A stretch of 64,000 nucleotides of DNA from an uncultured Pelagibacteraceae bacterium (lineage in GTDB: Bacteria; Pseudomonadota; Alphaproteobacteria; Pelagibacterales; Pelagibacteraceae): positions 110,573 through 174,572 of the forward strand of contig CACBHY010000004.1 of the NCBI GenBank assembly GCA_902539165.1. The letters run 5' to 3'. Positions 26,828 to 34,792 of this stretch are shown one piece after another. A model generated the notes under the pieces. The model did not search any database and was not told where the DNA came from. It saw only the letters and a list, made by a program, of their open reading frames with translations. Each line of letters starts with the position of its first letter. The first letter of the stretch is position 1. The translations under genes were made by a program, and so were the position numbers.

Positions 26828-28264
26828 ATGAAGAATTTTTTTAGAAAAGTTGCTTATGGAATAGGTCCTAATGAAGATGTTCCTTCCGACCCATTAAACT
26901 GGGCACTTGATCAATTGGGTGATGTTCCAGATTTAAGTTGGAAAGGTAAAATACACTCTGAAAAAGAATTAAGAAAACATTATAGAGATTGGGTTTATGG
27001 TGACAGAAAAGTTTTAAGAAAAAAGTATAAAGACAATAAAACACTATATAAAACCCACAAGGATATTTTGAGACACAAAACAGGACAAAAGTTTTGGGAG
27101 TCTTTAGAAATTTCAGTAAGACATAACGAAGGTATTAACAGTCAACATCCAGTTTTAGCTAAACTTTGGATGTTTTGGGGAAATTTTTTTGCAATTAGTG
27201 AAAAAGATTTTCTGGCTAATTATTCGACAGGTCCTTATCACAGAGAAATTATTAGACCAAATTTAAATCAATCATTTGAAAAAATGGTTTATGATGTAAC
27301 TACATCATGGGCCATGATACATCATTTAGATAACAGTGAGAGCGCAGGACCTAAGAGTGTCACAGCTGGTGAGGAATGGAGGCGAAGAAAAAAAGAACCT
27401 GCAACAATTAATGAAAACCATGGCAGAGAGCTCTTGGAATTACATACAGTTTCACCAAAAGCTGGATACACCCAAGAAGATGTCATTCAATTAGCATATA
27501 TTATGACAGGTTGGCAACATAGATGGAGCAAACAAAATTTAGAAACAGGAAATGTTTGGTTTAACTCTGAATATCATCAAAGAGGAAAAAAAACTGTTTT
27601 AGGAAAAGAATATAAAAGAGGAAAAAAAGCTTTAGCTTCTGTGATAAAGGACCTAGTAAATCATCAAAATTGTAGAGATTTTGTAGCTGAGAGACTTTGT
27701 AGATATTTAATTACAGATGAACCTACAAAAGAGATGAAACAACCAATTATCGACGCATTTAAAAAATCTGATGGATTTATTCCAGAAATTCATAAAGCTG
27801 CAATTAAAGTAGCATTTGAATATAATGATAAATATAAAAAATTTCAAACACCAGAAAATTGGTTAATCCAAGTTGCCAAATTGGGAAATTTACAATGGCC
27901 ACCCTCCCCAGAGGAAATGGCATCCTATGAACTAGGAACAAAACCATCAAGAAAACAAAGATCACCTGAAAGACTTTTGAGAAATTTAGGTCATCATCCG
28001 TATAGAGCTAAGCAACCCAATGGTTGGTCAGATCATTCAGATGATTGGATATCACCAGAATTATTAATTAGAAGACTTGTTTACGCAAAAGCAAGTTATA
28101 ATTTTTCTAAAATGGAAAATAGTAAGAACGCCATATATTATGAAAGTATAGTTGAAAAAAATTTTGACAATCCAAGTAAAATAATGAAATACTTAAATCA
28201 AAAAAATAGAGCTGTTGAAAAACATACTTTACTTTTTAACCATCCAGAATTTTTAAAAGCATGA
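26828..28264 (+). CDS. DUF1800 family protein
   Basis: A 478-residue protein of the DUF1800 family, whose function is uncharacterised. Recognisable segments are the DxxSLxW-like opening region, KLWMFWGNFFAI (family: ...FWxNHF), MVYDVTTSWAMIHHLDNSESAG, NENHGRELLELHTV, GYTQEDVIQLAYIMTGWQ, and a late RLLRNLGHHPYRAKQPNGWSD. No obvious signal peptide is visible. Its stop overlaps the next start by 4 bases (ATGA), and the partner is a Tat-exported DUF1501 protein. DUF1800/DUF1501 pairs are common in bacteria. The pair follows two glycosyltransferases, so an envelope or export-linked role is possible but unproven. Confidence 0.82.
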   Translation: MKNFFRKVAYGIGPNEDVPSDPLNWALDQLGDVPDLSWKGKIHSEKELRKHYRDWVYGDRKVLRKKYKDNKTLYKTHKDILRHKTGQKFWESLEISVRHNEGINSQHPVLAKLWMFWGNFFAISEKDFLANYSTGPYHREIIRPNLNQSFEKMVYDVTTSWAMIHHLDNSESAGPKSVTAGEEWRRRKKEPATINENHGRELLELHTVSPKAGYTQEDVIQLAYIMTGWQHRWSKQNLETGNVWFNSEYHQRGKKTVLGKEYKRGKKALASVIKDLVNHQNCRDFVAERLCRYLITDEPTKEMKQPIIDAFKKSDGFIPEIHKAAIKVAFEYNDKYKKFQTPENWLIQVAKLGNLQWPPSPEEMASYELGTKPSRKQRSPERLLRNLGHHPYRAKQPNGWSDHSDDWISPELLIRRLVYAKASYNFSKMENSKNAIYYESIVEKNFDNPSKIMKYLNQKNRAVEKHTLLFNHPEFLKA

Positions 28265-29412
28265 AGATATCAAGAAGAAATTTTTTAAAAACCACAGCAC
28301 TAACATCACTGTATTTTGCAGGATTTAGTGGACAAACCTATGCAAGCTCAAGTAAAAAGAAAAATTTAGTAATCATAATGCTTCGCGGGGGAATGGATGG
28401 CTTATGTGCAATCCCAGTTAAAGGTGATAAAAATTTTGAGAAATTAAGAAGCAAAATTAATCTTGATAGAACATTAAAATTAACATCAGATTTTGATTTA
28501 CATCCAGCTTTAAAAACATTCAAAAGTCTTTGGGATCAAAATTTAAGTGCCGCAGTACATGCAACAAATATTCCTTATACAGGTAGATCCCATTTTGATG
28601 GTCAAAATTTAATGGAGTCTGGTGGTAAAATTCCTTACCAAGAAAAAACAGGTTGGCTTGGAAGAGGGATGAAAACGGCTAGATTAACAGGACAAGGATT
28701 AGCTTTGGCATTGCCAATGCCTTTATTAATTAGAGGTGTTCCTATGAATAATAATTATTTTCCTGTAGGTCGTAGTCTACCATATCCTTCTACTCTAGAA
28801 TTGATTCAAAAAGTATATAAAGAGTATGATGAAAAACTCTTAAATGAAAATTTAGAAATTATCTTAACAAGAGATTTTAACAATAGATCAAGCGATGATG
28901 CATGGATTTTAGCTTCAAGTGCGGGTACAGAATTGTCAAAACCTAACGGACCAAAAGTTGCTGTATTTGAAGTAGATGGTTTTGATACTCATGCAGCTCA
29001 AGGGGCAACAGATGGTGCACATGCAGACTGCCTATCAGATTATGATAATATTGTCAGATCTTTAAAATCGTCAATGAGCAAGGAGGCGTTTGATGATACT
29101 TTAATTTTAACACTTACAGAGTTTGGAAGAACAATTAAGCAGAATAGTAGCAATGGAACAGAACATGGTTATGGCTCAGCTATCCTAATGGCAGGTGGGT
29201 TAGTTAAAAAATCACAGGTTCACACTGATTGGCCAGGATTAAAGAGAAAAGAATTATTTGAAGGAAGAGACTTAAATTCTACAATAGACTCAAGAGCAAT
29301 TTATGCCTCTGCAATGTCCACAGTCTTTGACGTAGATTTCAAAAAAATTACTAAAGAAGTTTTTTGGGGTGAAAATTTACCAAACTTATCTGACAAGCTA
29401 TTTAAAGCTTAA
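28261..29412 (+). CDS. DUF1501 family protein, Tat-exported
   Basis: A 383-residue alkaline-phosphatase/sulfatase-fold protein (DUF1501). It begins with a twin-arginine signal, SRRNFLKTTALTSLYFAG, predicting folded export to the periplasm, likely with a bound metal. Family segments: LVIIMLRGGMDGLCAIPV near residue 35, HATNIPYTGRSHFDGQNLMESG, VFEVDGFDTHAAQGATDG, and LTEFGRTIKQNSSNGTEHGYGSAILMAGG, where Asp/His residues match the metal-site pattern. It is coupled by ATGA to the DUF1800 gene. Substrate unknown. The end abuts the convergent umuC with no spacer. Confidence 0.85.
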   Translation: MKISRRNFLKTTALTSLYFAGFSGQTYASSSKKKNLVIIMLRGGMDGLCAIPVKGDKNFEKLRSKINLDRTLKLTSDFDLHPALKTFKSLWDQNLSAAVHATNIPYTGRSHFDGQNLMESGGKIPYQEKTGWLGRGMKTARLTGQGLALALPMPLLIRGVPMNNNYFPVGRSLPYPSTLELIQKVYKEYDEKLLNENLEIILTRDFNNRSSDDAWILASSAGTELSKPNGPKVAVFEVDGFDTHAAQGATDGAHADCLSDYDNIVRSLKSSMSKEAFDDTLILTLTEFGRTIKQNSSNGTEHGYGSAILMAGGLVKKSQVHTDWPGLKRKELFEGRDLNSTIDSRAIYASAMSTVFDVDFKKITKEVFWGENLPNLSDKLFKA

Positions 29413-30690
29413 TTAGGCTCTAATCGTCGGCAAACAATAAAAGTCAGCTGTATCTATTTTGGAAGAGTATTGTCTTCGCATATTCCATTTTTTATGAACC
29501 CCAGCGCTTGCAACACTTAAGGTAGATCTTCCATATCGATGGTTAGTATTATCGATTGATCTCATTAAGCTATTTATTTTTTCATCTTTTTCGGATTTGA
29601 ATAGATTTGTTTTATCACTAGCATTAGATAATCCCGTAAGCATCACCCCTGCTTTTTGATAACGATATCCATTTTTGAAAATTTTTTCTAATATTGAAAC
29701 TGCTGTTTTTACAGTTTCAATACTATTATTTGTTGCAATTGGAAAATCAATAGTCTTTGCATTTGAGTAATAGCCAAAGTTTCTTTGAAATGGACTTGTT
29801 CTAACAAATACTGTGATTGCTTTTGCAACTAAAGATTCTGATCTAATTTTTTCAGATGCGTTTAAACAATAATTTGCAACTGCTTCTTTTAATTCCTGAA
29901 ATGTTTCAATTCTTTTTCCAAATGATCTGGATACAACACAACTTTTTCTTTTAGTGGTAGTGGTCTCTAAACTTATACAAGGAACTCCTCTAAGCTCCAT
30001 TGCGGTTCTCGAGCTTAAAACATTAGAAGATTTTTTGATCCAGGTGTTAGATTTATTTTTTAATTGTTTAGCATTATAAATTCCATGCTTTTGATAAAAC
30101 TTAGTCAGTTGTCTGCCAACACCCCATACATCATTAATTTCAACTTTTTCTAAAATAGGATCTAAGTTTTCTATACCAATTAAACTAGTCACCCCTGATT
30201 GCTTTTTTTTTGCAATATGATTTGCAATTTTACTTAAAGTTTTTGTTTTAGCAATTCCAATACTAGTTGGAATACCCGTCCATTGTAAAACAGTTTCTCT
30301 AATTTCTTTACCAACTTTTTCTACATCTTGATCAGGAAAATTTGATAAATCTAAAAATGCTTCATCAATTGAATAGACTTCTATTTCTGAATTAAATCTT
30401 TTAAGAGTTCGCATCACTCTTCTAGATAAATCACCATATAAAGAATAATTTGATGAGAAAACTTCAACTTTATTTTTAATAATAATATCTTTTCCCTTAA
30501 AGTAGGGCTCACCCATTTTAATTCCTAAAGCTTTTGCTTCATTGGATCTAGAGATGATACAGCCATCATTATTAGATAAAACAACAACAGGTTTTCGTCT
30601 TATTTTAGGATTAAATAATCTTTCACAAGAAACATAAAAAGAATTACAATCAACTAACGCTATTTTTTTAGTACGTAGAATGGATGACAT
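29413..30690 (-). CDS. umuC: DNA polymerase V catalytic subunit UmuC
   Basis: Y-family translesion DNA polymerase of 425 residues. The catalytic acidic residues are in the palm: Asp in IALVDCNSFYVSCERLF and Asp-Glu in VYSIDEAFLDLS. RKPVVVLSNNDGCIISRSNEAKALGIKMGEPYF is diagnostic for UmuC. Helix-hairpin-helix and little-finger regions follow (VWGVGRQLTKFYQKHGI, SCVVSRSFGKRI), ending with the typical C-terminal extension. It overlaps umuD by 23 bases and shares its SOS-type promoter. It would perform error-prone synthesis over lesions, relevant to a sunlit surface-ocean cell. Confidence 0.95.
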   Translation of the reverse strand: MSSILRTKKIALVDCNSFYVSCERLFNPKIRRKPVVVLSNNDGCIISRSNEAKALGIKMGEPYFKGKDIIIKNKVEVFSSNYSLYGDLSRRVMRTLKRFNSEIEVYSIDEAFLDLSNFPDQDVEKVGKEIRETVLQWTGIPTSIGIAKTKTLSKIANHIAKKKQSGVTSLIGIENLDPILEKVEINDVWGVGRQLTKFYQKHGIYNAKQLKNKSNTWIKKSSNVLSSRTAMELRGVPCISLETTTTKRKSCVVSRSFGKRIETFQELKEAVANYCLNASEKIRSESLVAKAITVFVRTSPFQRNFGYYSNAKTIDFPIATNNSIETVKTAVSILEKIFKNGYRYQKAGVMLTGLSNASDKTNLFKSEKDEKINSLMRSIDNTNHRYGRSTLSVASAGVHKKWNMRRQYSSKIDTADFYCLPTIRA

Positions 30691-31063
30691 AAGTTACAAC
30701 CCCCCAAATAAAAATATCTTGTTCTTCATTAATTAAAATTCTGTCAGCAAATTCTTTAGATCCAGACGTTAAAAATTTTTTATCTCGCTCTTGAACCAAA
30801 GTTTTTACCACTAACTCATCATGAACATTTGCAATTACTGTTGAAAAATTTTTTGGTTTCAAACTTTTATCAACGACCAATAAATCTCCATCATTAATCC
30901 CAACATCGACCATGGATTTACCCTGAACTCTGATGATGAAAGTAGCCGGAACATTTCTTATTAAATGCATGTTCAGATCGATATCTTCTTCGATATAATC
31001 AGTGGCAGGGGAAGGAAAACCAGCGCCTGCTTTATGTAGATAATAAGGAATTGTTAGTTTCAT
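30668..31063 (-). CDS. umuD: UmuD, SOS mutagenesis protease/subunit
   Basis: S24 peptidase-like protein (131 residues) that self-cleaves on the RecA filament to give UmuD', the partner of UmuC. The cleavage region GAGFPSPATDY is present (equivalent to the E. coli Cys24-Gly25 site, here Ala14-Gly15, so the N-terminal arm is about 10 residues shorter). The nucleophile serine is in QGKSMVDVGI and the general-base lysine in ELVVKTLV. The ATG at 31063 directly follows a LexA-type box, and there is no Shine-Dalgarno, so the leader would be only about 11-12 bases long. Co-transcribed with umuC. Confidence 0.95.
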   Translation of the reverse strand: MKLTIPYYLHKAGAGFPSPATDYIEEDIDLNMHLIRNVPATFIIRVQGKSMVDVGINDGDLLVVDKSLKPKNFSTVIANVHDELVVKTLVQERDKKFLTSGSKEFADRILINEEQDIFIWGVVTYVIHSTY

Positions 31064-31078
31064 GTTCTTGTTTTGTTC
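31064..31078 (-). promoter_or_regulatory. LexA (SOS) box of umuDC
   Basis: On the umuD strand the sequence is GAAC-AAAACAA-GAAC, exactly the alphaproteobacterial LexA consensus GAACN7GAAC. It lies between the predicted transcription start and the umuD ATG, where a bound repressor would block transcription. This predicts LexA-controlled, DNA-damage-inducible UmuDC. No lexA gene is in the window. Confidence 0.85.
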
Positions 31079-31081
31079 TAA

Positions 31082-31110
31082 TTTATAGACTATTTATACA
31101 ATACACTCAA
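31082..31110 (-). promoter_or_regulatory. umuDC promoter
   Basis: On the minus strand TTGAGT (31110-31105) and TATAAA (31087-31082) form -35 and -10 elements with an ideal 17-base spacer. Transcription would start about 7 bases further on, inside the LexA box, giving a short leader before the umuD ATG. Confidence 0.7.
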
Positions 31111-31228
31111 GAAGTTGTATTTTGAGTCTGTAACTGAATCAAAAGTGAATCAAAACGTGAACATCTAAACTACATTTTGTATGCTTGTGGATAACCTCAA
31201 CCAGAGATAGTTTGAAATAGACTTTAAA

Positions 31229-31708
31229 ATGAAAAATAAAATTTTAACAGGCGGATGTATTTGTGGTGAAGTTAAATATAAACTCACAGAAACACCTTTA
31301 TTTACTCAAGCTTGTCATTGCAAGGATTGTAAAATTTTAACCGGATCGTCTTACGTTATAAACAGCAGTGTTTTAGAAAATACTTTAATAGTTGAAGGCG
31401 AGGTTTCATCTTCTGAGGGACTTAAAGGAGGAAGTGGCAAACCATTCAAAGCATATTTTTGTACTAAATGCGGAACTTATTTATATACCGATTATGACTC
31501 TGCTGTAGGTAGAATGAATGTTAGAACAAAAACTTTAGATGAGTCTAAAGAATTTCCACCACAAGTTCATATTTTTACAAAAGATAGAGACCCTTGGCTG
31601 AATTTAAAAGATAATGTTATTTGTTTTGAAAAAATGTATGATCCAAAAAAAACGTGGCCAAAAGAAAGTTTAACCAGATATAAAGAGTATATAGATAGTA
31701 AATTATAA
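31229..31708 (+). CDS. GFA family (CENP-V-like) zinc protein 1
   Basis: Member of the GFA family (named for glutathione-dependent formaldehyde-activating enzyme; also called CENP-V/GFA). The 159-residue protein has the zinc-cysteine pattern GGCICGEVKYKL (CxC), CHCKDCKILTG (CxCxxC) and YFCTKCGTYLYT (CxxC). Biochemical function in bacteria is mostly unproven; glutathione-adduct handling is the usual proposal. It is the most divergent of three adjacent GFA genes and lies 2 bases before the second. The 165-base gap upstream, towards umuD, probably holds its promoter. Confidence 0.87.
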   Translation: MKNKILTGGCICGEVKYKLTETPLFTQACHCKDCKILTGSSYVINSSVLENTLIVEGEVSSSEGLKGGSGKPFKAYFCTKCGTYLYTDYDSAVGRMNVRTKTLDESKEFPPQVHIFTKDRDPWLNLKDNVICFEKMYDPKKTWPKESLTRYKEYIDSKL

Positions 31709-31710
31709 AA

Positions 31711-32088
31711 ATGTCTCTAACTAAAATTTTAAAATGCCATTGTGGTGAAGTTGAGATTCAGGTAAACCTTGAACAAGAGATAGATCAATTAAAGAGATGC
31801 AATTGTTCAATGTGTAAAAGAAAAGGAACAATGGTAACAACCGTAAACAAAAAAGACCTCAAAATTATTAAGGGAGAAAAAAAAATCAAGACTTATCAAT
31901 TTAATACTAATGTTGCCAAGCATCATTTTTGTTCAGGGTGTGGAATTCATACACATAACTTAAGAAGAGCTGATGAAAATACATTTGGTATTAATGTTGG
32001 ATGTATTGATGAAATAAAACCAAGTGAATTGTTTAAAATGAAGACCTTTGTTAGTGATGGTCAAAATCATATAAAAGATAGGAGCTAA
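31711..32088 (+). CDS. GFA family (CENP-V-like) zinc protein 2
   Basis: A 125-residue GFA-family protein. Cysteine pattern: KCHCGEVEIQV, RCNCSMCKRKGTM and HHFCSGCGIHTHN. It is clearly paralogous to the following gene, sharing CNCS-CK-KG and FC--CGI-TH and the C-terminal INVGCIDEI segment. The start is 2 bases after the first GFA stop, and its stop abuts the third gene, so the three form one transcription unit. Substrate unknown. Confidence 0.87.
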   Translation: MSLTKILKCHCGEVEIQVNLEQEIDQLKRCNCSMCKRKGTMVTTVNKKDLKIIKGEKKIKTYQFNTNVAKHHFCSGCGIHTHNLRRADENTFGINVGCIDEIKPSELFKMKTFVSDGQNHIKDRS

Positions 32089-32457
32089 ATGAAAAAACTA
32101 TCATGTCATTGTGAAAGTGTTGAGCTTGAAATTAAAGAGTCTGAAAATGCGTTGAATAAATTTTTGAGATGTAATTGTTCTCTTTGTAAAAAAAAAGGAA
32201 TTATTATGACTTTCGCACCAATAGCAGATGTCAAAATCATTAAAGGTAAGGAAAAACTTAAATTATATCAGTACCATACCAAAGTAGCAGAACATTACTT
32301 TTGTACAGATTGTGGAATTTATACTCATCATAAAATGAGAAGTAAACCTGATACTTATGGTTTAAACGTTGGATGTATTGATGAGATAGATCAATTTAAA
32401 TTAGAGAATATTGGTTTGAACGATGGGCACAACCATCCTATGGATCAAAATAAATAA
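32089..32457 (+). CDS. GFA family (CENP-V-like) zinc protein 3
   Basis: A 122-residue GFA-family protein with SCHCESVELEI, RCNCSLCKKKGIIM and YFCTDCGIYTHHKMR, plus LNVGCIDEIDQF near the end. It looks like a recent tandem duplicate of the preceding gene. No spacer separates the two. The downstream glycerate kinase gene starts 11 bases later, so the whole run may be one operon reaching to tolC. Confidence 0.87.
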   Translation: MKKLSCHCESVELEIKESENALNKFLRCNCSLCKKKGIIMTFAPIADVKIIKGKEKLKLYQYHTKVAEHYFCTDCGIYTHHKMRSKPDTYGLNVGCIDEIDQFKLENIGLNDGHNHPMDQNK

Positions 32458-32468
32458 TTAGCCACTTA

Positions 32469-33395
32469 ATGAAAACTGCCGAGTGTTTTAATAAAGTTAA
32501 AAAAGATTGTTTAAAATTTATTAAATCTCAGGAAACTTCTACAGAAAAATTTAGTAACAAGGAAGATATGCTTAAAGCTTATTTGATACCAATATGTTTT
32601 TGGATATCTAAAAAAGTAATTAATAAAAAAACTCTTTTCGTTGGCTTAGCAGGTGGGCAAGGTTCAGGCAAAACTACAATAAGTTCTATTATAAAAATTA
32701 TTTTAGAGAAATATTTTAAACTTAATGTATTTAAAATATCTATAGACGATTTCTATAAAACCAGGAAAGATAGAGCTAATTTATCTAAAAAAGTGCACCC
32801 AATGCTAATGACAAGAGGAGTACCAGGAACTCATGATATAAAAATGATGTCAGATTTTTTTAAATGTATTAAAAGTAAAAACTTTAAGCAAATAAAGTTA
32901 CCAAATTTTAATAAAGCAATTGATGATCGTTTCCCACAGAAATATTGGTATAAAATTAAACAAAGACCTGATGTAATTATTTTTGAAGGGTGGTGTGTTG
33001 GAGCAAGACCAGAATTGAACAAAACATTAAAAAAACCCATTAATTCTCTTGAAAAAATTAATGACCCAAAGTCTGTTTGGAGAAATTATGTAAATCAGCA
33101 ATTAAAAACTAGATATAAAGCGTTATACTCTCAATTAAACTGTTTAATTTATCTTAAAGCAGAGAATTTCGATTTGTTACAAAAATGGCGAATAAAGCAG
33201 GAGCATAAACTTAGATTGAAAACTAAGAAAAAATCTAGTCACAAAATAATGAACAAAGAGGATATCATCAACTTTATGCAAACTTATCAAAGAATTACTC
33301 AAAATATGTTTAAAAAAATGCCTAAGTATGCGTCTATTATTTTAAATTTAAATAGTAACCACCAAATCAAATCTGCTGTATATAAAAATAAATGA
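32469..33395 (+). CDS. D-glycerate 3-kinase (P-loop kinase, GLYK type)
   Basis: P-loop kinase of the plant-type glycerate 3-kinase/YggC family, making 3-phosphoglycerate from glycerate, the last step of glycolate/glyoxylate salvage. The 308-residue protein has Walker A GGQGSGKT at residues 62-69, FKISIDDFYKTRKDR, the diagnostic HPMLMTRGVPGTHDI, and FDKAIDDRFP-like and IIFEGWCVGARP segments with lid residues. Its length matches this family. Glycolate is a major substrate for SAR11 cells, so this enzyme fits central metabolism. It follows three GFA genes and overlaps tolC by 4 bases (ATGA). Confidence 0.88.
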   Translation: MKTAECFNKVKKDCLKFIKSQETSTEKFSNKEDMLKAYLIPICFWISKKVINKKTLFVGLAGGQGSGKTTISSIIKIILEKYFKLNVFKISIDDFYKTRKDRANLSKKVHPMLMTRGVPGTHDIKMMSDFFKCIKSKNFKQIKLPNFNKAIDDRFPQKYWYKIKQRPDVIIFEGWCVGARPELNKTLKKPINSLEKINDPKSVWRNYVNQQLKTRYKALYSQLNCLIYLKAENFDLLQKWRIKQEHKLRLKTKKKSSHKIMNKEDIINFMQTYQRITQNMFKKMPKYASIILNLNSNHQIKSAVYKNK

Positions 33396-34684
33396 AAAAA
33401 TTATTAACAATAATTTGTTTTACATTGTTTTATTTTAACAACGTTTTTGCGTTGACTTTATATGATGCGTTAAACTTAACCTATAAAAATAATATTCAAT
33501 TAAACGCTGAAAGGGAAAATATTAAAGTCTCAGAAGAGGATATAAATATTTCTAAGGCTGATTATAAACCATCATTAACATTAAGTGGATCTAAAAGTAT
33601 TGAGGATACGAATAAGCTTACTAATCAAAGTGGAGGTGATGCAACTATCAGCGACGTTGATCCATTCACAACTTCTATAAAATTAGAACAAACTTTATTG
33701 GATTATGGACGTGATTTAACACTTCAAAAAAATATCACTGCTTTAGATTTAGCAAAAGCAAAATTAGTAAAAAAAGAACAAGATATCTTACATAAAGCAA
33801 TTGACGCGTTCACAAACTTAATTTTAGCTAGAGAAACTTTTAATATTAATTCAAAAAATTTAAATTTATTAATTAGACAGGTAGAAAATGATAAAATCAG
33901 AAGAGATCGAGGTCAAATAACAAATACTGATTTAGCACAATCAGAGTCTTCACTTGCAGGTGCTCAAGCTCAATTTGCAAAGGCAAAAAGTGACTTATTA
34001 ATTAGTAAACTTAATTACGAAAATATAATTGGTAAAATTAGTGATCCAAATGAATTACAAAAAAATTCTAATGCAATTGTAAGTATTCCAAATACTCTTG
34101 ATGAGGCAATAAATCTCTCAAAACAAAACAATCCAGATATTTTAATTGCAAAACTTGAATTAGAAAAGTCTGAAAAAGATTTAGCAATTTCAGAGTCTGA
34201 CTTGAAACCTACAGCGTCCTTATCTTTAGAAAGATCTTACTCAGACGACCTTACTTCTACCATTGATGAGAGAGAAAAAGATACTTTAAAAGCAACTTTA
34301 AGTTGGCCTTTTTACTCTGGTGGAAAAAAAAGATCAAAAATTAATAAAAATTCCAATTTAACCATTCAAAAAAGATTGTTGTTAGATGATGTGGTTAGAA
34401 CTAATGAAACAAATGTAGCAAGTGCGTGGTCAAGTTTAGAATCTTCAGAAAGTTTTTTAAATTCTGTTAAAGTACAAGTTGGAGCATCTCAAATAGCATA
34501 TGAAGGAGTTACTGCAGAATACGAAAGAGGATCTAGAACAACTCTTGATGTTATACAATCAAATGCATTGTTGCTTTCTGCTCAAATATCTTTAGCAAAT
34601 TCTGAAAAAAACTACCTGATGGCCCAATATAATCTTCTTAGAGCAGTAGGGCTTTTGAATAGCGAATATCTAAATCTTAAGTAA
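33392..34684 (+). CDS. tolC: TolC family outer-membrane efflux protein
   Basis: Trimeric outer-membrane channel component that couples to inner-membrane pumps or type I secretion systems. The 430-residue precursor starts with a signal peptide (KKLLTIICFTLFYFNNVFA, cut about residue 21) and LTLYDALNLTYKNN. The two repeated coiled-coil halves show the usual pattern: ERENIKVSEEDINISKADYKPSLTL, then LKLTQ-like IKLEQTLLDYG, RETFNINSKNLNLL, LESSESFLNSVKVQVGASQIAYEGVTAEYERGSRTTLDVIQSN. The gene is complete. No pump genes lie nearby. Confidence 0.92.
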   Translation: MKKLLTIICFTLFYFNNVFALTLYDALNLTYKNNIQLNAERENIKVSEEDINISKADYKPSLTLSGSKSIEDTNKLTNQSGGDATISDVDPFTTSIKLEQTLLDYGRDLTLQKNITALDLAKAKLVKKEQDILHKAIDAFTNLILARETFNINSKNLNLLIRQVENDKIRRDRGQITNTDLAQSESSLAGAQAQFAKAKSDLLISKLNYENIIGKISDPNELQKNSNAIVSIPNTLDEAINLSKQNNPDILIAKLELEKSEKDLAISESDLKPTASLSLERSYSDDLTSTIDEREKDTLKATLSWPFYSGGKKRSKINKNSNLTIQKRLLLDDVVRTNETNVASAWSSLESSESFLNSVKVQVGASQIAYEGVTAEYERGSRTTLDVIQSNALLLSAQISLANSEKNYLMAQYNLLRAVGLLNSEYLNLK

Positions 34685-34727
34685 TTATTTGACTTTTTGA
34701 ACTGTAAAATAAACATATTGCTAATGA

Positions 34728-34742
34728 GAACAAAATGTGTAC
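34728..34742 (+). promoter_or_regulatory. LexA-like box upstream of recA
   Basis: GAAC-AAAATGT-GTAC lies 51 bases before the recA ATG. It matches GAACN7GAAC except for one base in the second half, and shares GAACAAAA with the perfect box before umuD. A TTGACT at 34689-34694 lies just upstream and could be the -35 element of the recA promoter. The site is probable but weaker than the umuDC one. Confidence 0.55.
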
Positions 34743-34792
34743 ATTTAAATATATGATTCGAGTGTTAAAAAATTTAATAAAAGAGGCTAAAA

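Noticed and set aside
31105..31127. ACTCAA/TTGAGT inverted repeat upstream of umuD and the first GFA gene
   Set aside because: Arms are only 6 bases with an 11-base gap, and one arm is already explained as the umuD -35 element.
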